Shown in pieces: positions 1 through 8,181 of a stretch of DNA of 26,953 nucleotides. The position numbers were made by a program, and so were the translations under genes. Position 1 is the stretch's first letter; each line of letters opens with the position of its first letter. Location of the stretch: positions 1 through 26,953 of the forward strand of contig JBFXEJ010000094.1 in the NCBI GenBank assembly GCA_050180235.1, written 5' to 3'. This DNA comes from JAABRU01 sp050180235. Its GTDB lineage: Bacteria; Desulfobacterota; Desulfobacteria; Desulfobacterales; Desulfococcaceae. Under the pieces are notes generated by a model, which ran no database searches, was not told where the DNA came from, and was given only the letters and a program-made list of their open reading frames with translations.

Positions 1-154
1 GAGATGTCCGAACTTGGTAAGAAAAACGCTTTCTTTCAGCCGTGACGGGGATCTTCACAGAATCCGCATCCTAAGTTTTATTGATCATTATAATTCGGGA
101 TTATCAGCATGAAAAGTCCCACTACCCCATTTTGTATAATGATATAACATTTCT

Positions 155-484
155 TCATTTATTAAGATATTTTTCTATTGAATCAAAAATTGCATAGCAC
201 AGCCTTCTGTATTCCAAAATGTAAACACAGGCGCAAATACTGATTAGGCCGCATATACTGTTGAGATTACCTTTAATCAGCAATGACACTGACAGTAGTA
301 ATATAGCCAATGCCGATATATAGCCAACTCTTATATTTATAACAGTACTATTTTTATAATACTTTATTTGAGCAACGAAAAGCAGCAGACAGGAGCAGGT
401 TCCACTGTGATAATGAATATATAACTCATTATTTTTCATGTCATACTTGCAGGACAGTTTTTTATTATTGGATATGTTAACCAA
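155..484 (-). CDS. Hypothetical small membrane protein
   Basis: No family is recognised. The 109-residue product has a polar, lysine- and asparagine-rich N-terminus and two strongly hydrophobic segments at about residues 53-70 and 76-91. It ends in a short charged tail (EYRR near 91-94 and a final KYLNK), so a two-pass inner-membrane protein is likely. The open frame begins with TTG at 484. An ATG at residue 16 (437-439) is an alternative start, and neither has a clear Shine-Dalgarno sequence. The base composition is much more AT-rich than the neighbouring metabolic genes, and the ORF stands alone next to a block of mobile repeats. It may therefore be acquired DNA or a non-functional ORF. Confidence 0.4.
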   Translation of the reverse strand: MVNISNNKKLSCKYDMKNNELYIHYHSGTCSCLLLFVAQIKYYKNSTVINIRVGYISALAILLLSVSLLIKGNLNSICGLISICACVYILEYRRLCYAIFDSIEKYLNK

Positions 485-556
485 TGAATTGAATGCTATT
501 GTTTTTACACTGAATCCGTAACTGTAAACATACCCCCAGAACCAGTAGAAAAATTG

Positions 557-690
557 GGTAGTGGGTCAAATCCGTTGATTCAGAATCCGGGATTAAGGTC
601 TCCGCAGAGACAGAATCCTGTAGAGACAGGGCATGCCCTGTCTCTACGGCAATCTGAATTCTGTTTCATCAACCGATTTGACCCACTACC
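557..690. repeat. Inverted-repeat element, TGGGTCA family, copy 1
   Basis: A 23-bp sequence beginning GGTAGTGGGTCAAATCCG (557-579) is repeated in inverted orientation at 668-690, giving a 134-bp element. The centre contains a perfect 28-bp palindrome (620-647, GTAGAGACAGGGCA and its complement). Related ends occur at 6266-6357 and 26835-26857. The element has no coding capacity, so it is a MITE-like or REP-like element. Confidence 0.8.
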
Positions 691-772
691 AAATGTACCA
701 TCATTGTAGGGTGGGCACGGCTTTTTGTGCCCGCCCTACGAAAAACGGTATAATCTTTAATGGAAATCACTT
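690..772. repeat. GTAGGG-GGGCAC palindromic element, short copy
   Basis: This is the same element as the one at 18061-18197, in opposite orientation and with one palindromic arm instead of two. The shared landmarks are AAATGTACCAT, then a GTAGGG...CCCTAC hairpin (706-739, 13-bp arms), then AAAAACGGTATAAT, and finally ATGGAAATCAC (760-770). Its left end is directly abutted or replaced by the TGGGTCA-family element that ends at 690. Confidence 0.7.
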
Positions 773-871
773 TATCATCATGGTCTCTGATATTTTTTTG
801 TTTGGAGAAAGGTCATTGACCCTTTCCAGCAGGGACTTTAACCACTGTCTGTCTTCCGGACTCAGGCGGAA
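767..871 (-). pseudogene. Probable 3' fragment of a disrupted gene
   Basis: On the minus strand a 34-codon stretch reads like natural protein: it starts FRLSPEDRQWLKSLLERVND and ends ISETMMIK before a TGA stop. Upstream of residue 1 the frame runs into a GC-rich inverted repeat (888-920) and loses protein-like character, and no start codon is present. The stop codon lies inside the end of the repeat element at 690-772. It is best read as the C-terminal remnant of a gene broken by repeat insertions. The family is not identified, and a chance ORF cannot be excluded. Confidence 0.35.
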
Positions 872-887
872 ACTGGTAGGAGGCAGC

Positions 888-920
888 CCTGTGCCTGCCC
901 CATCCGGGGGTAGGCACAGG
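888..920. repeat. Short GC-rich inverted repeat (REP-like)
   Basis: CCTGTGCCTGCCCC (888-901) pairs with GGGGTAGGCACAGG (907-920), with one mismatch over 14 bp and a 5-nt loop. It lies at the upstream edge of the gene fragment at 767-871. Confidence 0.6.
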
Positions 921-959
921 AAGCATGGGATTGCCCAATTTATTTAATCCGTGTTACTG

Positions 960-1097
960 ACTGATGCTACGCAGCTTTTCCAAAAATCAGAGAGTTGTCA
1001 ACTTTCACAGTCATTCCGGCATAAGCCTGAATCCAGTGTTTTCAGACAGTTCCGGATACCGGATTTCGCCGGTATAATGATTCTTCTTAACATCAGT
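960..1097. repeat. ACTGATG-ended inverted-repeat element, copy 1
   Basis: ACTGATGCTACG at 960-971 is matched in inverted orientation by CTTAACATCAGT at 1086-1097. The interior contains an ATACCGGATTTCGCCGGTAT segment. The same ends (GATGTTACGCAGCTT) and the same interior type (CCGGCTTTCGCCGGTAT) occur at 5977-6125, so the two are copies of one family. A single related end (ATGTTACGCAG) also occurs at 23180, just upstream of the DUF3786 gene. Confidence 0.55.
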
Positions 1098-1111
1098 TAC
1101 TGAGTGCAGAA

Positions 1112-1672
1112 TTACTTCTGATCCGCAGGCCCGAAAGAGCGGACAAAAAGATCATGAATGGCTTTTTCGCCGTCTTCGGTCAGGTTCCGGGTTCCTGTTC
1201 CTGCAAAGGTTTTGTCTCTGATTACCGGAGTATCCGCAATCCATTTTTTGTCCTGCCAGGAAAACCAGCCTTTGCGATCCTGATCGTAAACGCTTACCGG
1301 ACGGTTGAACAGCCGGGCCAGTTCCACGCCCCAGCCGGTTCCGCCTTTGACTGTGTCATCGGGCTGAATCCAGCCGATGGCAAAAATATGGAATCCGTTG
1401 TTCACCATGTGAAAAATGGACTGAATCACTTTGCGGATTTTGTCAGCTTTGGCATAGGTGCGTCCCATGCGTTTGGAAACGATTTCCATGCTGATATCGC
1501 CCTGTCTGAGTTCCTCCGGAGTCAGAATGCGCAAATTCCGGGAGCGTTCTGCCATATGCCCCTCAAATGAGAAATTGACTTCCTGAATACCCCAGCATTC
1601 CGCGTGTTTTCCGAATTCGGTTTCCGCACCCTTATGTCCGCCGCTGTAAAGCGTAATCTGTGAACGCTCCAT
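1112..1672 (-). CDS. SLOG/molybdenum-carrier-like Rossmann-fold protein
   Basis: This 186-residue protein begins with a nucleotide-binding-type loop, SGGHKGAE (residues 10-17), followed by a helix and a strand. A second conserved block, GGTGWGVELARLFNRPVSVY (110-129), leads into the aromatic-rich DQDRKGWFSW segment, and the C-terminal block contains FAGTGTRNLTEDGE. This layout matches SLOG/cytokinin-LOG-like and putative molybdenum-cofactor-carrier folds, which bind nucleotide-type ligands. The ligand cannot be told from sequence. The start is supported by AAGGGAG about 9 nt upstream of the ATG. The gene has no co-directional neighbour close enough to define an operon, because a terminator lies upstream (1759-1791). 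The fold assignment is by motif and the function is unknown. Confidence 0.7.
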   Translation of the reverse strand: MERSQITLYSGGHKGAETEFGKHAECWGIQEVNFSFEGHMAERSRNLRILTPEELRQGDISMEIVSKRMGRTYAKADKIRKVIQSIFHMVNNGFHIFAIGWIQPDDTVKGGTGWGVELARLFNRPVSVYDQDRKGWFSWQDKKWIADTPVIRDKTFAGTGTRNLTEDGEKAIHDLFVRSFGPADQK

Positions 1673-1758
1673 GTTTTTTTCTCCCTTATGATAATTTGAT
1701 ATTTTATATGAAAAATAAGTTCCTGTATCGGAATCATTTTTTTCCGGGTCTCAAAAAC

Positions 1759-1791
1759 AAATTACCCCGCCATTCATCAGCAGGGTAATTT
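1759..1791 (-). terminator. Rho-independent terminator after the protease gene
   Basis: A 12-bp stem with one mismatch (AAATTACCCCGC at 1759-1770, GCAGGGTAATTT at 1780-1791) is followed on the minus strand by GTTTTTG. It lies downstream of the protease gene and upstream of the SLOG gene, so it separates their transcripts. Confidence 0.7.
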
Positions 1792-1979
1792 AATAAAATA
1801 AAGCATTTTTCTGAAAAAGCAAGTTTTTTATCCATTTTTTCCAAACAGAGCAGGATGGAATCCCGTTATAAAAGGGATAATAATCTGATATAATGGTCAT
1901 ATCTTCGGAAAAATCTGCATGTGCAATTCCCGGTCTGGCATCAGTTTCATTTACACTCAGGAGATGGAGAAACCGTATT

Positions 1980-2104
1980 ATACCAATTCTCCATTGATTT
2001 GATACAATATGGTCAGTTTTTCCGCTGTTGAGCGTGTGCAAAAAACCGCTCCGCTTAATTTTTGCACTCCTCCGCATTGTATAAAACCAATGGCGAACCG
2101 GTAT
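1980..2104. repeat. ATACC-family MITE-like element, copy a
   Basis: ATACCAATTCTCCATTG (1980-1996) has an inverted partner at 2088-2104 (complement ATACCGGTTCGCCATTG). The similarity extends inward to about 29 bp per arm. The right end touches the first base of the protease stop codon. Other copies are at 5776-5888, 16328-16420, 20643-20745 and 24920-25021. Confidence 0.75.
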
Positions 2105-3528
2105 TACTGATTTCTGCTTTTGACAATGGAATCAATGGATTTGAAAACTTCCTCCTTTCCTGCATCCGGATGTTCGGACAGGTAACGTGCAATACTGTTT
2201 GCCACATATGCGGTGGCAATGGATGTTCCCGCGTATGCTCCTGCTTCACCTTTGTATCCCACCGGCAGGGAAGCAAAGCCCGGAGCCGAAACTGTGACAG
2301 AACTGCCGTAATTGGAATTTTCCCAGACTGTTCCGTCAGGTGCAAGTGCTCCGACACCCATGACTGATGAATAGGCTGCTGGCCAGACTTCCTTTCCTGT
2401 GGCTTCGTTTCCGGCTGCTGCCACCAGAATCAGACCTTTTTCATCCGCATAATTCAGGGTCTGTTCCAGAAAATCACTCCGGGTGTCTGATCCCCAGCTC
2501 ATGCTCAGCACCTTTGCGCCGTTTTCCAGTGCAAAGTCAATGCTGCGCATCATGCTGAAATTTGTCGTAACCCCGTTGTCATCAAATACCCGGATGGGAA
2601 TAATGGGAACCGATTCATTTTCCCCGGAAGAAACTCCATAGGGACTGATCGCACCGGAGGCAATCAAAGCCATCTGTGTTCCATGTCCCAGGCCGTCTGT
2701 AAGGGAATCTTCCGGACTGACAGCATCCAGAGAAGCTGCCACATATTCATCCAGTCCTGAACCGGGCAGCAAACCGGAATCCAGCACAGCTACACGGACG
2801 CCGTTTTCAGGGGGTGCAGGATTCACATATCCGGCAGCAGGGACATCCGGGCTGATATTCCGGTAAGGCAGCAAAATGGGATACGCATAATTGGGTTCTG
2901 CTGTGGCAATGCCTTTTTTTCCAGAAATCTGTGCGATCAGCGCTGGCACATCGGTATTTTCCGGCAGCCGGATACGGTACACCCCTGTGCGGTCATCCTG
3001 TTCCACTATGATTCCGCCGATGCTTTTGAGAAATTTTTCAAATTCCGCACGGGAAACACCCGGAGCCGGACGCATCAGGATTTCATCTTTGACAAAAATC
3101 TGCCCGTTTTCCGGATTTCTCACCACCTTAAAATAATGGGATGTCTCCAGCGGCCGCATCCGGGATTTTCTGCCCGGTTCAAATATCTGTATTTCAGCCA
3201 GCCGGACTTCCGGATTTCCCGGCTGCGATTCCCATATCAGTGCATAATCCAGGGACTTCAGGACAGTGTGCAGCCCTTTTTCCATTTTCCGCTTTTCAAA
3301 AGATGCGGAAATCTCCGGATTCAGATCCGGGTCCACCTGCACACGGATTCCCTGCGCGGCTATCCTGCGCAGAATGCTCTGGAGAGGAGCCTGATCTGCA
3401 TGAATACTCAGTCTGTCTCCGGATATGCGAAGATCCAGTTTCTGCACGGATGTCTGCGCAGACAAAGGTGTGCACAGCAGCAAAAAGAAAAATATTGTCA
3501 GGTTCAGAATATTGTAAAACATAAGCAT
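2104..3528 (-). CDS. Secreted subtilisin-like serine protease with STN-like and prodomain regions
   Basis: Numbering is from the ATG at 3528; an in-frame TTG lies three codons upstream. The protein (474 aa) starts with a signal peptide (hydrophobic core LTIFFFLLLC, cleavage near LSAQ). Residues about 30-85 (LSIHADQAPLQSILRRIAAQ) resemble the secretin/TonB short N-terminal (STN) domain. Residues about 143-216 look like a subtilase prodomain, ending in ATAEPNYAYP. The S8 catalytic domain follows with all key residues: Asp250 in VAVLDSG, His282 in GLGHGTQMA, oxyanion Asn374 in AAAGNEA and Ser436 in AGTSIATA. It is therefore predicted to be an active exported endopeptidase. Substrates are unknown. 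The gene begins about 70 bp downstream of the NadM-like gene on the same strand and ends flush with a MITE. Confidence 0.88.
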   Translation of the reverse strand: MLMFYNILNLTIFFFLLLCTPLSAQTSVQKLDLRISGDRLSIHADQAPLQSILRRIAAQGIRVQVDPDLNPEISASFEKRKMEKGLHTVLKSLDYALIWESQPGNPEVRLAEIQIFEPGRKSRMRPLETSHYFKVVRNPENGQIFVKDEILMRPAPGVSRAEFEKFLKSIGGIIVEQDDRTGVYRIRLPENTDVPALIAQISGKKGIATAEPNYAYPILLPYRNISPDVPAAGYVNPAPPENGVRVAVLDSGLLPGSGLDEYVAASLDAVSPEDSLTDGLGHGTQMALIASGAISPYGVSSGENESVPIIPIRVFDDNGVTTNFSMMRSIDFALENGAKVLSMSWGSDTRSDFLEQTLNYADEKGLILVAAAGNEATGKEVWPAAYSSVMGVGALAPDGTVWENSNYGSSVTVSAPGFASLPVGYKGEAGAYAGTSIATAYVANSIARYLSEHPDAGKEEVFKSIDSIVKSRNQ

Positions 3529-3597
3529 TTTTTCCAAAAACGGATGCAGTCTGAAGCAGTCTGATCATCCAGCGCATCAGAACATCCGTGTTTTTTT

Positions 3598-4176
3598 TCA
3601 TTTATCCGCATTGTCAGGCATAGCTGCAAGTCTGCGAAGGCGTTCCGGAATTCTCCATTTCTCCATAAGCAGGGCGCTCTCCCGCGGCACCATGTCATGC
3701 CAGGGAATTCCTTTGATCATCCGAGCCCGGACTTCAGCAGCGCTGATGCCCTTCTGTTCCGGCGGAACTTCCCACAGCACATGGGTTCTCAGCCCCAGTT
3801 CCCGGAACCGGGCCAGTTTGCGCCTGCCCCACTCATCACAGATGGAAAGAAGAAACAGAGCGTCCATTGGAACATAATAGCAGTAGCGCTCCGGCATATT
3901 GACAGGCAGGGGAACCAAGGAAAAATCTCCCGGCTCCAGTCCTGCCCCGGTCAGAACTCTTTTTATCATAACATAACGTTCATAATAGGTCAGGGGATTT
4001 GCCAGTATATCACTCCGCTTTGGATCGCTTTCTTCCGGAAGCGTGAGAAAAGGGTCAGGATTGGTAATGCCCACCACCAGATGTCGGCACAGGGCTTTGC
4101 CTGCCATGAGATATTTAAGATGATCCCTGTGAAGTATCTGAAATCTTCCGTGAATTACGCCAATATCTTCTGTCAT
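3598..4176 (-). CDS. NadM-like (archaeal-type) nicotinamide-nucleotide adenylyltransferase
   Basis: This 192-residue nucleotidyltransferase of the HxGH/cytidylyltransferase superfamily probably joins NMN (or NaMN) and ATP to make the dinucleotide in NAD biosynthesis. GRFQ (10-13) and the H16-x-x-H19 pair form the N-terminal nucleotide-binding motif. ISAAEVRARM (144-153) is the C-terminal ISxxxVR signature that contacts phosphates. Size and motifs fit the archaeal NadM type better than bacterial NadD. The ATG at 4176 is chosen because the conserved strand starts right after it. An in-frame ATG at 4236 would add a 20-residue non-conserved leader. The exact substrate is inferred. The upstream phosphoglycerate mutase gene is separated from it by a terminator. 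Confidence 0.75.
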   Translation of the reverse strand: MTEDIGVIHGRFQILHRDHLKYLMAGKALCRHLVVGITNPDPFLTLPEESDPKRSDILANPLTYYERYVMIKRVLTGAGLEPGDFSLVPLPVNMPERYCYYVPMDALFLLSICDEWGRRKLARFRELGLRTHVLWEVPPEQKGISAAEVRARMIKGIPWHDMVPRESALLMEKWRIPERLRRLAAMPDNADK

Positions 4177-4267
4177 AGTGTTTTCTTTTCCGCAATCCTG
4201 CTGTTCTCCGGAATAAGAGGATGTTTTGCCCATCATACAGTACCGGAGACAAAGCAGAACAAAAATT

Positions 4268-4291
4268 CAGCCTGTTTATGAAAACAGGCTG
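4268..4291 (-). terminator. Terminator after the phosphoglycerate mutase gene
   Basis: A perfect 10-bp stem (CAGCCTGTTT at 4268-4277, AAACAGGCTG at 4282-4291) with a 4-nt loop is followed on the minus strand by AATTTTTG. It lies 34 bp past the mutase stop codon. Confidence 0.75.
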
Positions 4292-4324
4292 GAAATCCGT
4301 GCCTGTTTTGACGGGAATTGGAAT

Positions 4325-5629
4325 TTACAGTCGGAATGACTCATAATGCCCCGGCCAGTAAGGCTGATCATCCGGTGTATCCATAATCCCCCGGAGTTTT
4401 GCCCGGTCTGTGTGATTGAGTATCAGATACATCAGTTCCATGCCCCGAACATAAGCCAATGCCCCTGCGGCCGCACTGACTTCATCAAAATGCCGCACAC
4501 TGTCCTTCCGCACCCCTTGTCCGCAAAAGGTCATGGGAACCGGTTCTCCGGAATGGACAAGAGGCCCGGTGCTGGGTGTGGAATGATCCGCAGTGATTAC
4601 CAGCAGCACTTCCGGATCTTCCAGAAGAGGCGCAATGGCTTCCCCGATACCCCTGTCCAGAGATTCGATAACCCTTTTTTTGCTTTCCGGATTCTTGGTA
4701 TGCGCGGCCTCATCCGGAGTTTTGGTGTGAACATGGATAAAATCATATTCATTCAGAGAGTTCCGGGCCATGTCCAGTCTCTGCGCCAAATCTTTTCCCG
4801 GATCATCCGTATCCCTGACTTTTCTGCTTTCCATTCCGATAAAGGCCGCAAGCCCGTGATACACAATTCCCGAAGCAATGGAAAGTCCCCTCAATCCCCA
4901 TTTTTCATAAAAAGGCACAACCTTTTTCATCTGCCCGGCCCGCTGCGTCACCATTCCGTTGAGGCAGGGTTTGCCCTGTTTCTGCCGGGAAATATTGACC
5001 GGATGATTCCGGAGGGATTCCCACAGCCACAGCAGATAGGAACGAAGGGCGCGGATCGTATTTGCCGTCTTTGGATTGTCCTCAAACCCTTTCCAGGGTT
5101 TCAGTGCAGACAGAGCCCGTCCGTCCACAAAAGGGGCAGTGTCCGTGACATGCCGATCCGCTTCCCCGCGCAGAGTCAGGATGCCGTAAAGCCCCTGACT
5201 CCGGGTAAAAGTAATGCGGATTCCCCCGCTTTCATATTCGGAAACAAATTGGGCAAGGGATTCGGCTTCGGCTGCTGTGGCAGGGGGCTGGTCTTTTTCC
5301 AGAAAAAGAATTCCGTCCTTTTCCTTTAAGGTGACAAAACGGGCAAGCACGGCCACATCCTGTTCTGTAAGTGCAATGCCCGCACCCATTGCCTCCAGAA
5401 CACCTCTGCCGGGAAAATCTGAAAGATCATATCCGAACATGGCAAAGTGAGCGTTTTCACTGGGAAGCGCCTGGCCCAAAACAGCGGAATGAAACAGACC
5501 GCTGCACCCGATTTCTGCCAGTCTGTCCAGATGCGGTGTATGTGCGGCCTGCAGGGGGGTAAGATGCCCGAACTGAGCAAAAGACCGGTCTCCCAGTCCA
5601 TCCAGTAAGATAAGTACACATTTTTTCAT
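4325..5629 (-). CDS. apgM: 2,3-bisphosphoglycerate-independent phosphoglycerate mutase, archaeal type
   Basis: The enzyme interconverts 3- and 2-phosphoglycerate in glycolysis and gluconeogenesis, and belongs to the alkaline-phosphatase metalloenzyme superfamily. The 434-residue protein has the N-terminal metal-binding Asp10 in LILLDGLGDR. Ser57 in LPSENAHFAMFGYD is the presumed phosphoserine nucleophile. Later metal ligands lie in HVHTKTPDEAAH (299-310) and ADHSTP (347-352), and His359 is in VHSGEPVP. Length and motifs fit the archaeal/bacterial ApgM group rather than the roughly 510-residue GpmI type. It could alternatively be a ThrH- or CofF-like relative, but the motif set is complete. 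The gene starts at ATG after CGGAAATCAGC and is the first gene of its minus-strand transcript. Confidence 0.88.
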   Translation of the reverse strand: MKKCVLILLDGLGDRSFAQFGHLTPLQAAHTPHLDRLAEIGCSGLFHSAVLGQALPSENAHFAMFGYDLSDFPGRGVLEAMGAGIALTEQDVAVLARFVTLKEKDGILFLEKDQPPATAAEAESLAQFVSEYESGGIRITFTRSQGLYGILTLRGEADRHVTDTAPFVDGRALSALKPWKGFEDNPKTANTIRALRSYLLWLWESLRNHPVNISRQKQGKPCLNGMVTQRAGQMKKVVPFYEKWGLRGLSIASGIVYHGLAAFIGMESRKVRDTDDPGKDLAQRLDMARNSLNEYDFIHVHTKTPDEAAHTKNPESKKRVIESLDRGIGEAIAPLLEDPEVLLVITADHSTPSTGPLVHSGEPVPMTFCGQGVRKDSVRHFDEVSAAAGALAYVRGMELMYLILNHTDRAKLRGIMDTPDDQPYWPGHYESFRL

Positions 5630-5775
5630 GCTGATTTCCGTAAAAAATTTGAGGGAGCTGCCGGGTTTCCGTCCGATGCTCCGCAGAAAGAATAATCAGT
5701 TGCAAAAGGTGCTCATCGGTTTCTTCGTCCGCCCCGATTTTTCCGGCAGCATTTATAATTTCAGAAAGCTGACTT

Positions 5776-5888
5776 ATACCAAATCTATTTCAAAGTTCGG
5801 GGAATGCCTCTTTTTTTTAACCACGAAAAACACGGACAGCACGAAAAACAGCAGTTTGCATGCTCATGTTTTGAAAGCGAATTGGTAT
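5776..5888. repeat. ATACC-family MITE-like element, copy b
   Basis: ATACCAAATCTATTTCAAA (5776-5794) has an inverted partner at 5870-5888 (complement ATACCAATTCGCTTTCAAA). The interior carries a CACGAAAAACACGGACAGCA stretch of the dispersed cacgaa type. There is no coding capacity. Confidence 0.65.
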
Positions 5889-5943
5889 TAAATGAGGCTG
5901 GAAAGCGTTTTCCGGGAAGCAAGCATCCGGGAGGCCATATCTT

Positions 5944-6125
5944 ATAACGATTCGCCATTGAAAATATACTTATGAAACTGATGTTACGCAGCTTCGTCAT
6001 ACCGGCGAAAGCCGGTATCCATAATCATTTGAAAAATCATCTGAAATTACCGGATTCCGGCTTTCGCCGGTATGACGGGAAATACAGCAGTCTGCCGGAT
6101 TCTGAAGGTTTGGCGTAACATCGTT
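5944..6125. repeat. Solitary ATACC-family end followed by ACTGATG element, copy 2
   Basis: A single ATACC-family end (ATAACGATTCGCCATTGAA, 5944-5962) leads directly into an element bounded by GATGTTACGC (5980-5989) and GCGTAACATC (6113-6122). Inside it, ACCGGCGAAAGCCGGTAT and its near complement form a large palindrome. The rest of the 835-bp gap between the mutase gene (5629) and the ammonium transporter stop codon (6465) holds no gene. Confidence 0.6.
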
Positions 6126-6265
6126 TATATGACACAGTTTGTCTGAAAAAGCAAGCAGGATGTCCTATAGGTGATTTTTGATCCGGTGAGCATGATTTTT
6201 ATGCGGATGCAATACGGAATCAGGATTTGTACTGTTGAATTTTGGCTTATGAAGGGAAAAAATGT

Positions 6266-6357
6266 GATAGTGGGTCAAATCATTTGATTCTGAAATTCCC
6301 CTCCCTCAAGGGCGGGGAGAGTTTTTTACGCGTCATCAACCGGTTTGACCCACTACC
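6266..6357. repeat. TGGGTCA-family inverted-repeat element, copy 2
   Basis: TAGTGGGTCAAATCATTTGA (6268-6287) has an inverted partner ending GACCCACTACC at 6357. The interior contains a CCCCTCCCTCAAGG segment, and a second similar CCCCTCCCTTGCGGAAGGGG hairpin lies just outside (about 6370-6389). Compare copy 1 at 557-690. Confidence 0.75.
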
Positions 6358-6464
6358 AAAAAGTTTTTCCCCTCCCTTGCGGAAGGGGAATTTTCTGCAT
6401 CAGACCGGCTCTTGTCCGGAAGGATAAGACAGAGAGAAGGAGAAAGGTTTATGACAAAATCCGT

Positions 6465-7868
6465 TTATGACTGTTCCGCTGTTTTGGATGACATTACAGG
6501 GATTCCCGCAGGAGCGCCGTAACCTTTGGGTACTGCTCCTGTGCCGCCGTGTGAAAGAATTTCAAAATCCGGGTAGGCAGTGCCGCCATGTTCGCTGACG
6601 TCCAGACCTTCCCGTTCCTCTTCCGGAGAAACCCTCAGACCCATAGTCTTTTCAATAATTTTGAACATGGCAAAGGCCAGGGCAAATGTCCAGATAAAAC
6701 AGGATGCCATTCCCAGTAACTGAACACCGATGATTTTTCCGGATGTTCCGGCCATATTGAAGATACCCGCAGCCAGGGTTCCCCATGCGCCGTTGACGCC
6801 ATGAACAGAAATTGCTCCGACCGGGTCATCAATTTTTATTTTTTCAATAAAAAGAACAGAAAAAACAACCAGAACTCCGGAAATCGAACCGATGATGATG
6901 GCACTGCCCGGTGTAACATTGGCGCATCCTGCTGTGATGCCGACCAGCCCCGCAAGAACACCGTTCAGTGTCATGCCCACTTCGGGTTTGCCGAATTTGA
7001 TCCAGGACGTGATCAGTGCAAGCGTGGCTCCGGCTGCTGCGGCAAGGTTGGTATTGACAGCAATCAGGGCAATGGATTTGTCTGCAACTGTTGTGGAACC
7101 AGCGTTGAAACCGAACCATCCCATCCAGAGAATAAACACACCCAGCGCGGCCAGGGGGATATTGTGACCGAGAATGGGTTTTACAGATCCGTCTTTGCCG
7201 TATTTTCCCATGCGCGGCCCCAGCACAATGGCTCCGGCCAATGCTGCCCATCCGCCTACAGAATGAACCACTGTGGAGCCTGCAAAATCAATGAATCCCA
7301 GTTTTCCCAGCCATCCGCCGCCGTGGAAGAGACTGCCCCAGGCCCATCCGCCGAATATGGGATAGATCACAGCGCTTACCACAACACTGTAAATAAGATA
7401 TGCTGTAAATTTGGTACGTTCAGCCATTGCTCCGGATACAATGGTTGCTGCTGTCGCTGCAAATACCACCTGAAACATCCAGAAAACCAGCACCCAGGGA
7501 TCACCGTCCGGTGAATAATCACTCAGAAAAAAACCTGAAGTCCCGATCCATCCTGTGGATGAAACGCCGAACATCAGTCCGAATCCAATAGCCCAGTACA
7601 CAATGGAGCCCAGGGCAAAATCCATAAGGTTTTTCATCATAATGTTAATTGCATTTTTGGCACGGGTAAACCCGGCTTCCACCATTGCAAACCCGGCCTG
7701 CATGAAGAAAACCAGAATCGCGGCTATCAGTGTCCACAGGTAATTGGCATGATTCTGCACCAGATCAATGGCTGCTTTGTTGGATTCCGCTGTGGGCGGT
7801 TCGTCTCCGGCCCATGCACTGATCAGGGTGACTCCCAGAAAAGAAAGGGTAAAAAACATTGCTCTCAT
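6465..7868 (-). CDS. amt: Ammonium transporter (Amt/MEP/Rh family)
   Basis: The 467-residue inner-membrane protein starts with a cleavable signal sequence (LGVTLISAWAGDE) and continues with the usual eleven hydrophobic helices. The twin histidines that line the Amt pore are present: His202 in STVVHSVGGW and His356 in AISVHGVNGAWGTLA. The FMQAGFAMVEAGFTRAKN block near residues 55-72 is diagnostic. The cytoplasmic tail carries LRVSPEEEREGLDVSEHGG, the conserved segment that responds to PII (GlnK) binding. No glnK/glnB gene is adjacent, which is less common for bacterial amt genes. The start is set by GGAGG upstream of the ATG. A near-perfect sigma-54 promoter lies about 100 bp upstream, pointing to nitrogen control. 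Confidence 0.96.
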   Translation of the reverse strand: MRAMFFTLSFLGVTLISAWAGDEPPTAESNKAAIDLVQNHANYLWTLIAAILVFFMQAGFAMVEAGFTRAKNAINIMMKNLMDFALGSIVYWAIGFGLMFGVSSTGWIGTSGFFLSDYSPDGDPWVLVFWMFQVVFAATAATIVSGAMAERTKFTAYLIYSVVVSAVIYPIFGGWAWGSLFHGGGWLGKLGFIDFAGSTVVHSVGGWAALAGAIVLGPRMGKYGKDGSVKPILGHNIPLAALGVFILWMGWFGFNAGSTTVADKSIALIAVNTNLAAAAGATLALITSWIKFGKPEVGMTLNGVLAGLVGITAGCANVTPGSAIIIGSISGVLVVFSVLFIEKIKIDDPVGAISVHGVNGAWGTLAAGIFNMAGTSGKIIGVQLLGMASCFIWTFALAFAMFKIIEKTMGLRVSPEEEREGLDVSEHGGTAYPDFEILSHGGTGAVPKGYGAPAGIPVMSSKTAEQS

Positions 7869-7961
7869 GATAAAGCCTCCTCCGTAAGGGTTAAAAAAAA
7901 TTGCTTAAAAAGTGAAGATATAAATTTTCCAACATTTTCAGTTCATCTTGACAATAAGTAA

Positions 7962-7977
7962 AGCAATTGCCGTGCCA
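7962..7977 (-). promoter_or_regulatory. Sigma-54 (RpoN) promoter of the ammonium transporter gene
   Basis: On the minus strand the sequence is TGGCAC-GGCAA-TTGCT, matching the -24/-12 consensus at every defined position. It is correctly oriented, and its predicted start near 7950 gives an untranslated leader of about 80 nt. Control by NtrC under nitrogen limitation is inferred. Confidence 0.85.
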
Positions 7978-8181
7978 GACACAGATATTTTATTTTAACT
8001 ATTTTGATTTAAAAATAATATTTCAATATACCGGCTTTCAGGGTATATATTTATATTACATTTTTGTATTTAAAAAGAGATACTCACAACAATTATGTAA
8101 TGAATTTCTGAAATCGGGTAAGCCAGACTTTCAGTTCGGCACTCCGGAAATTGCCCTGACAGAATGTCATAAGGATATTTT

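Noticed and set aside
1..45. Plus-strand open frame of 14 codons ending in TGA at the left edge
   Set aside because: It could be the tail of a gene outside the window, but 14 codons are too few to support a call.
633..947. 104-codon plus-strand ORF
   Set aside because: It runs across three different repeat elements and has no ribosome binding site; it is better explained as an artefact of repeat DNA.
4346..5329. 327-codon plus-strand ORF antisense to the phosphoglycerate mutase gene
   Set aside because: It is a mirror frame of a clear enzyme gene, with a biased proline- and arginine-rich composition and no recognisable domain.
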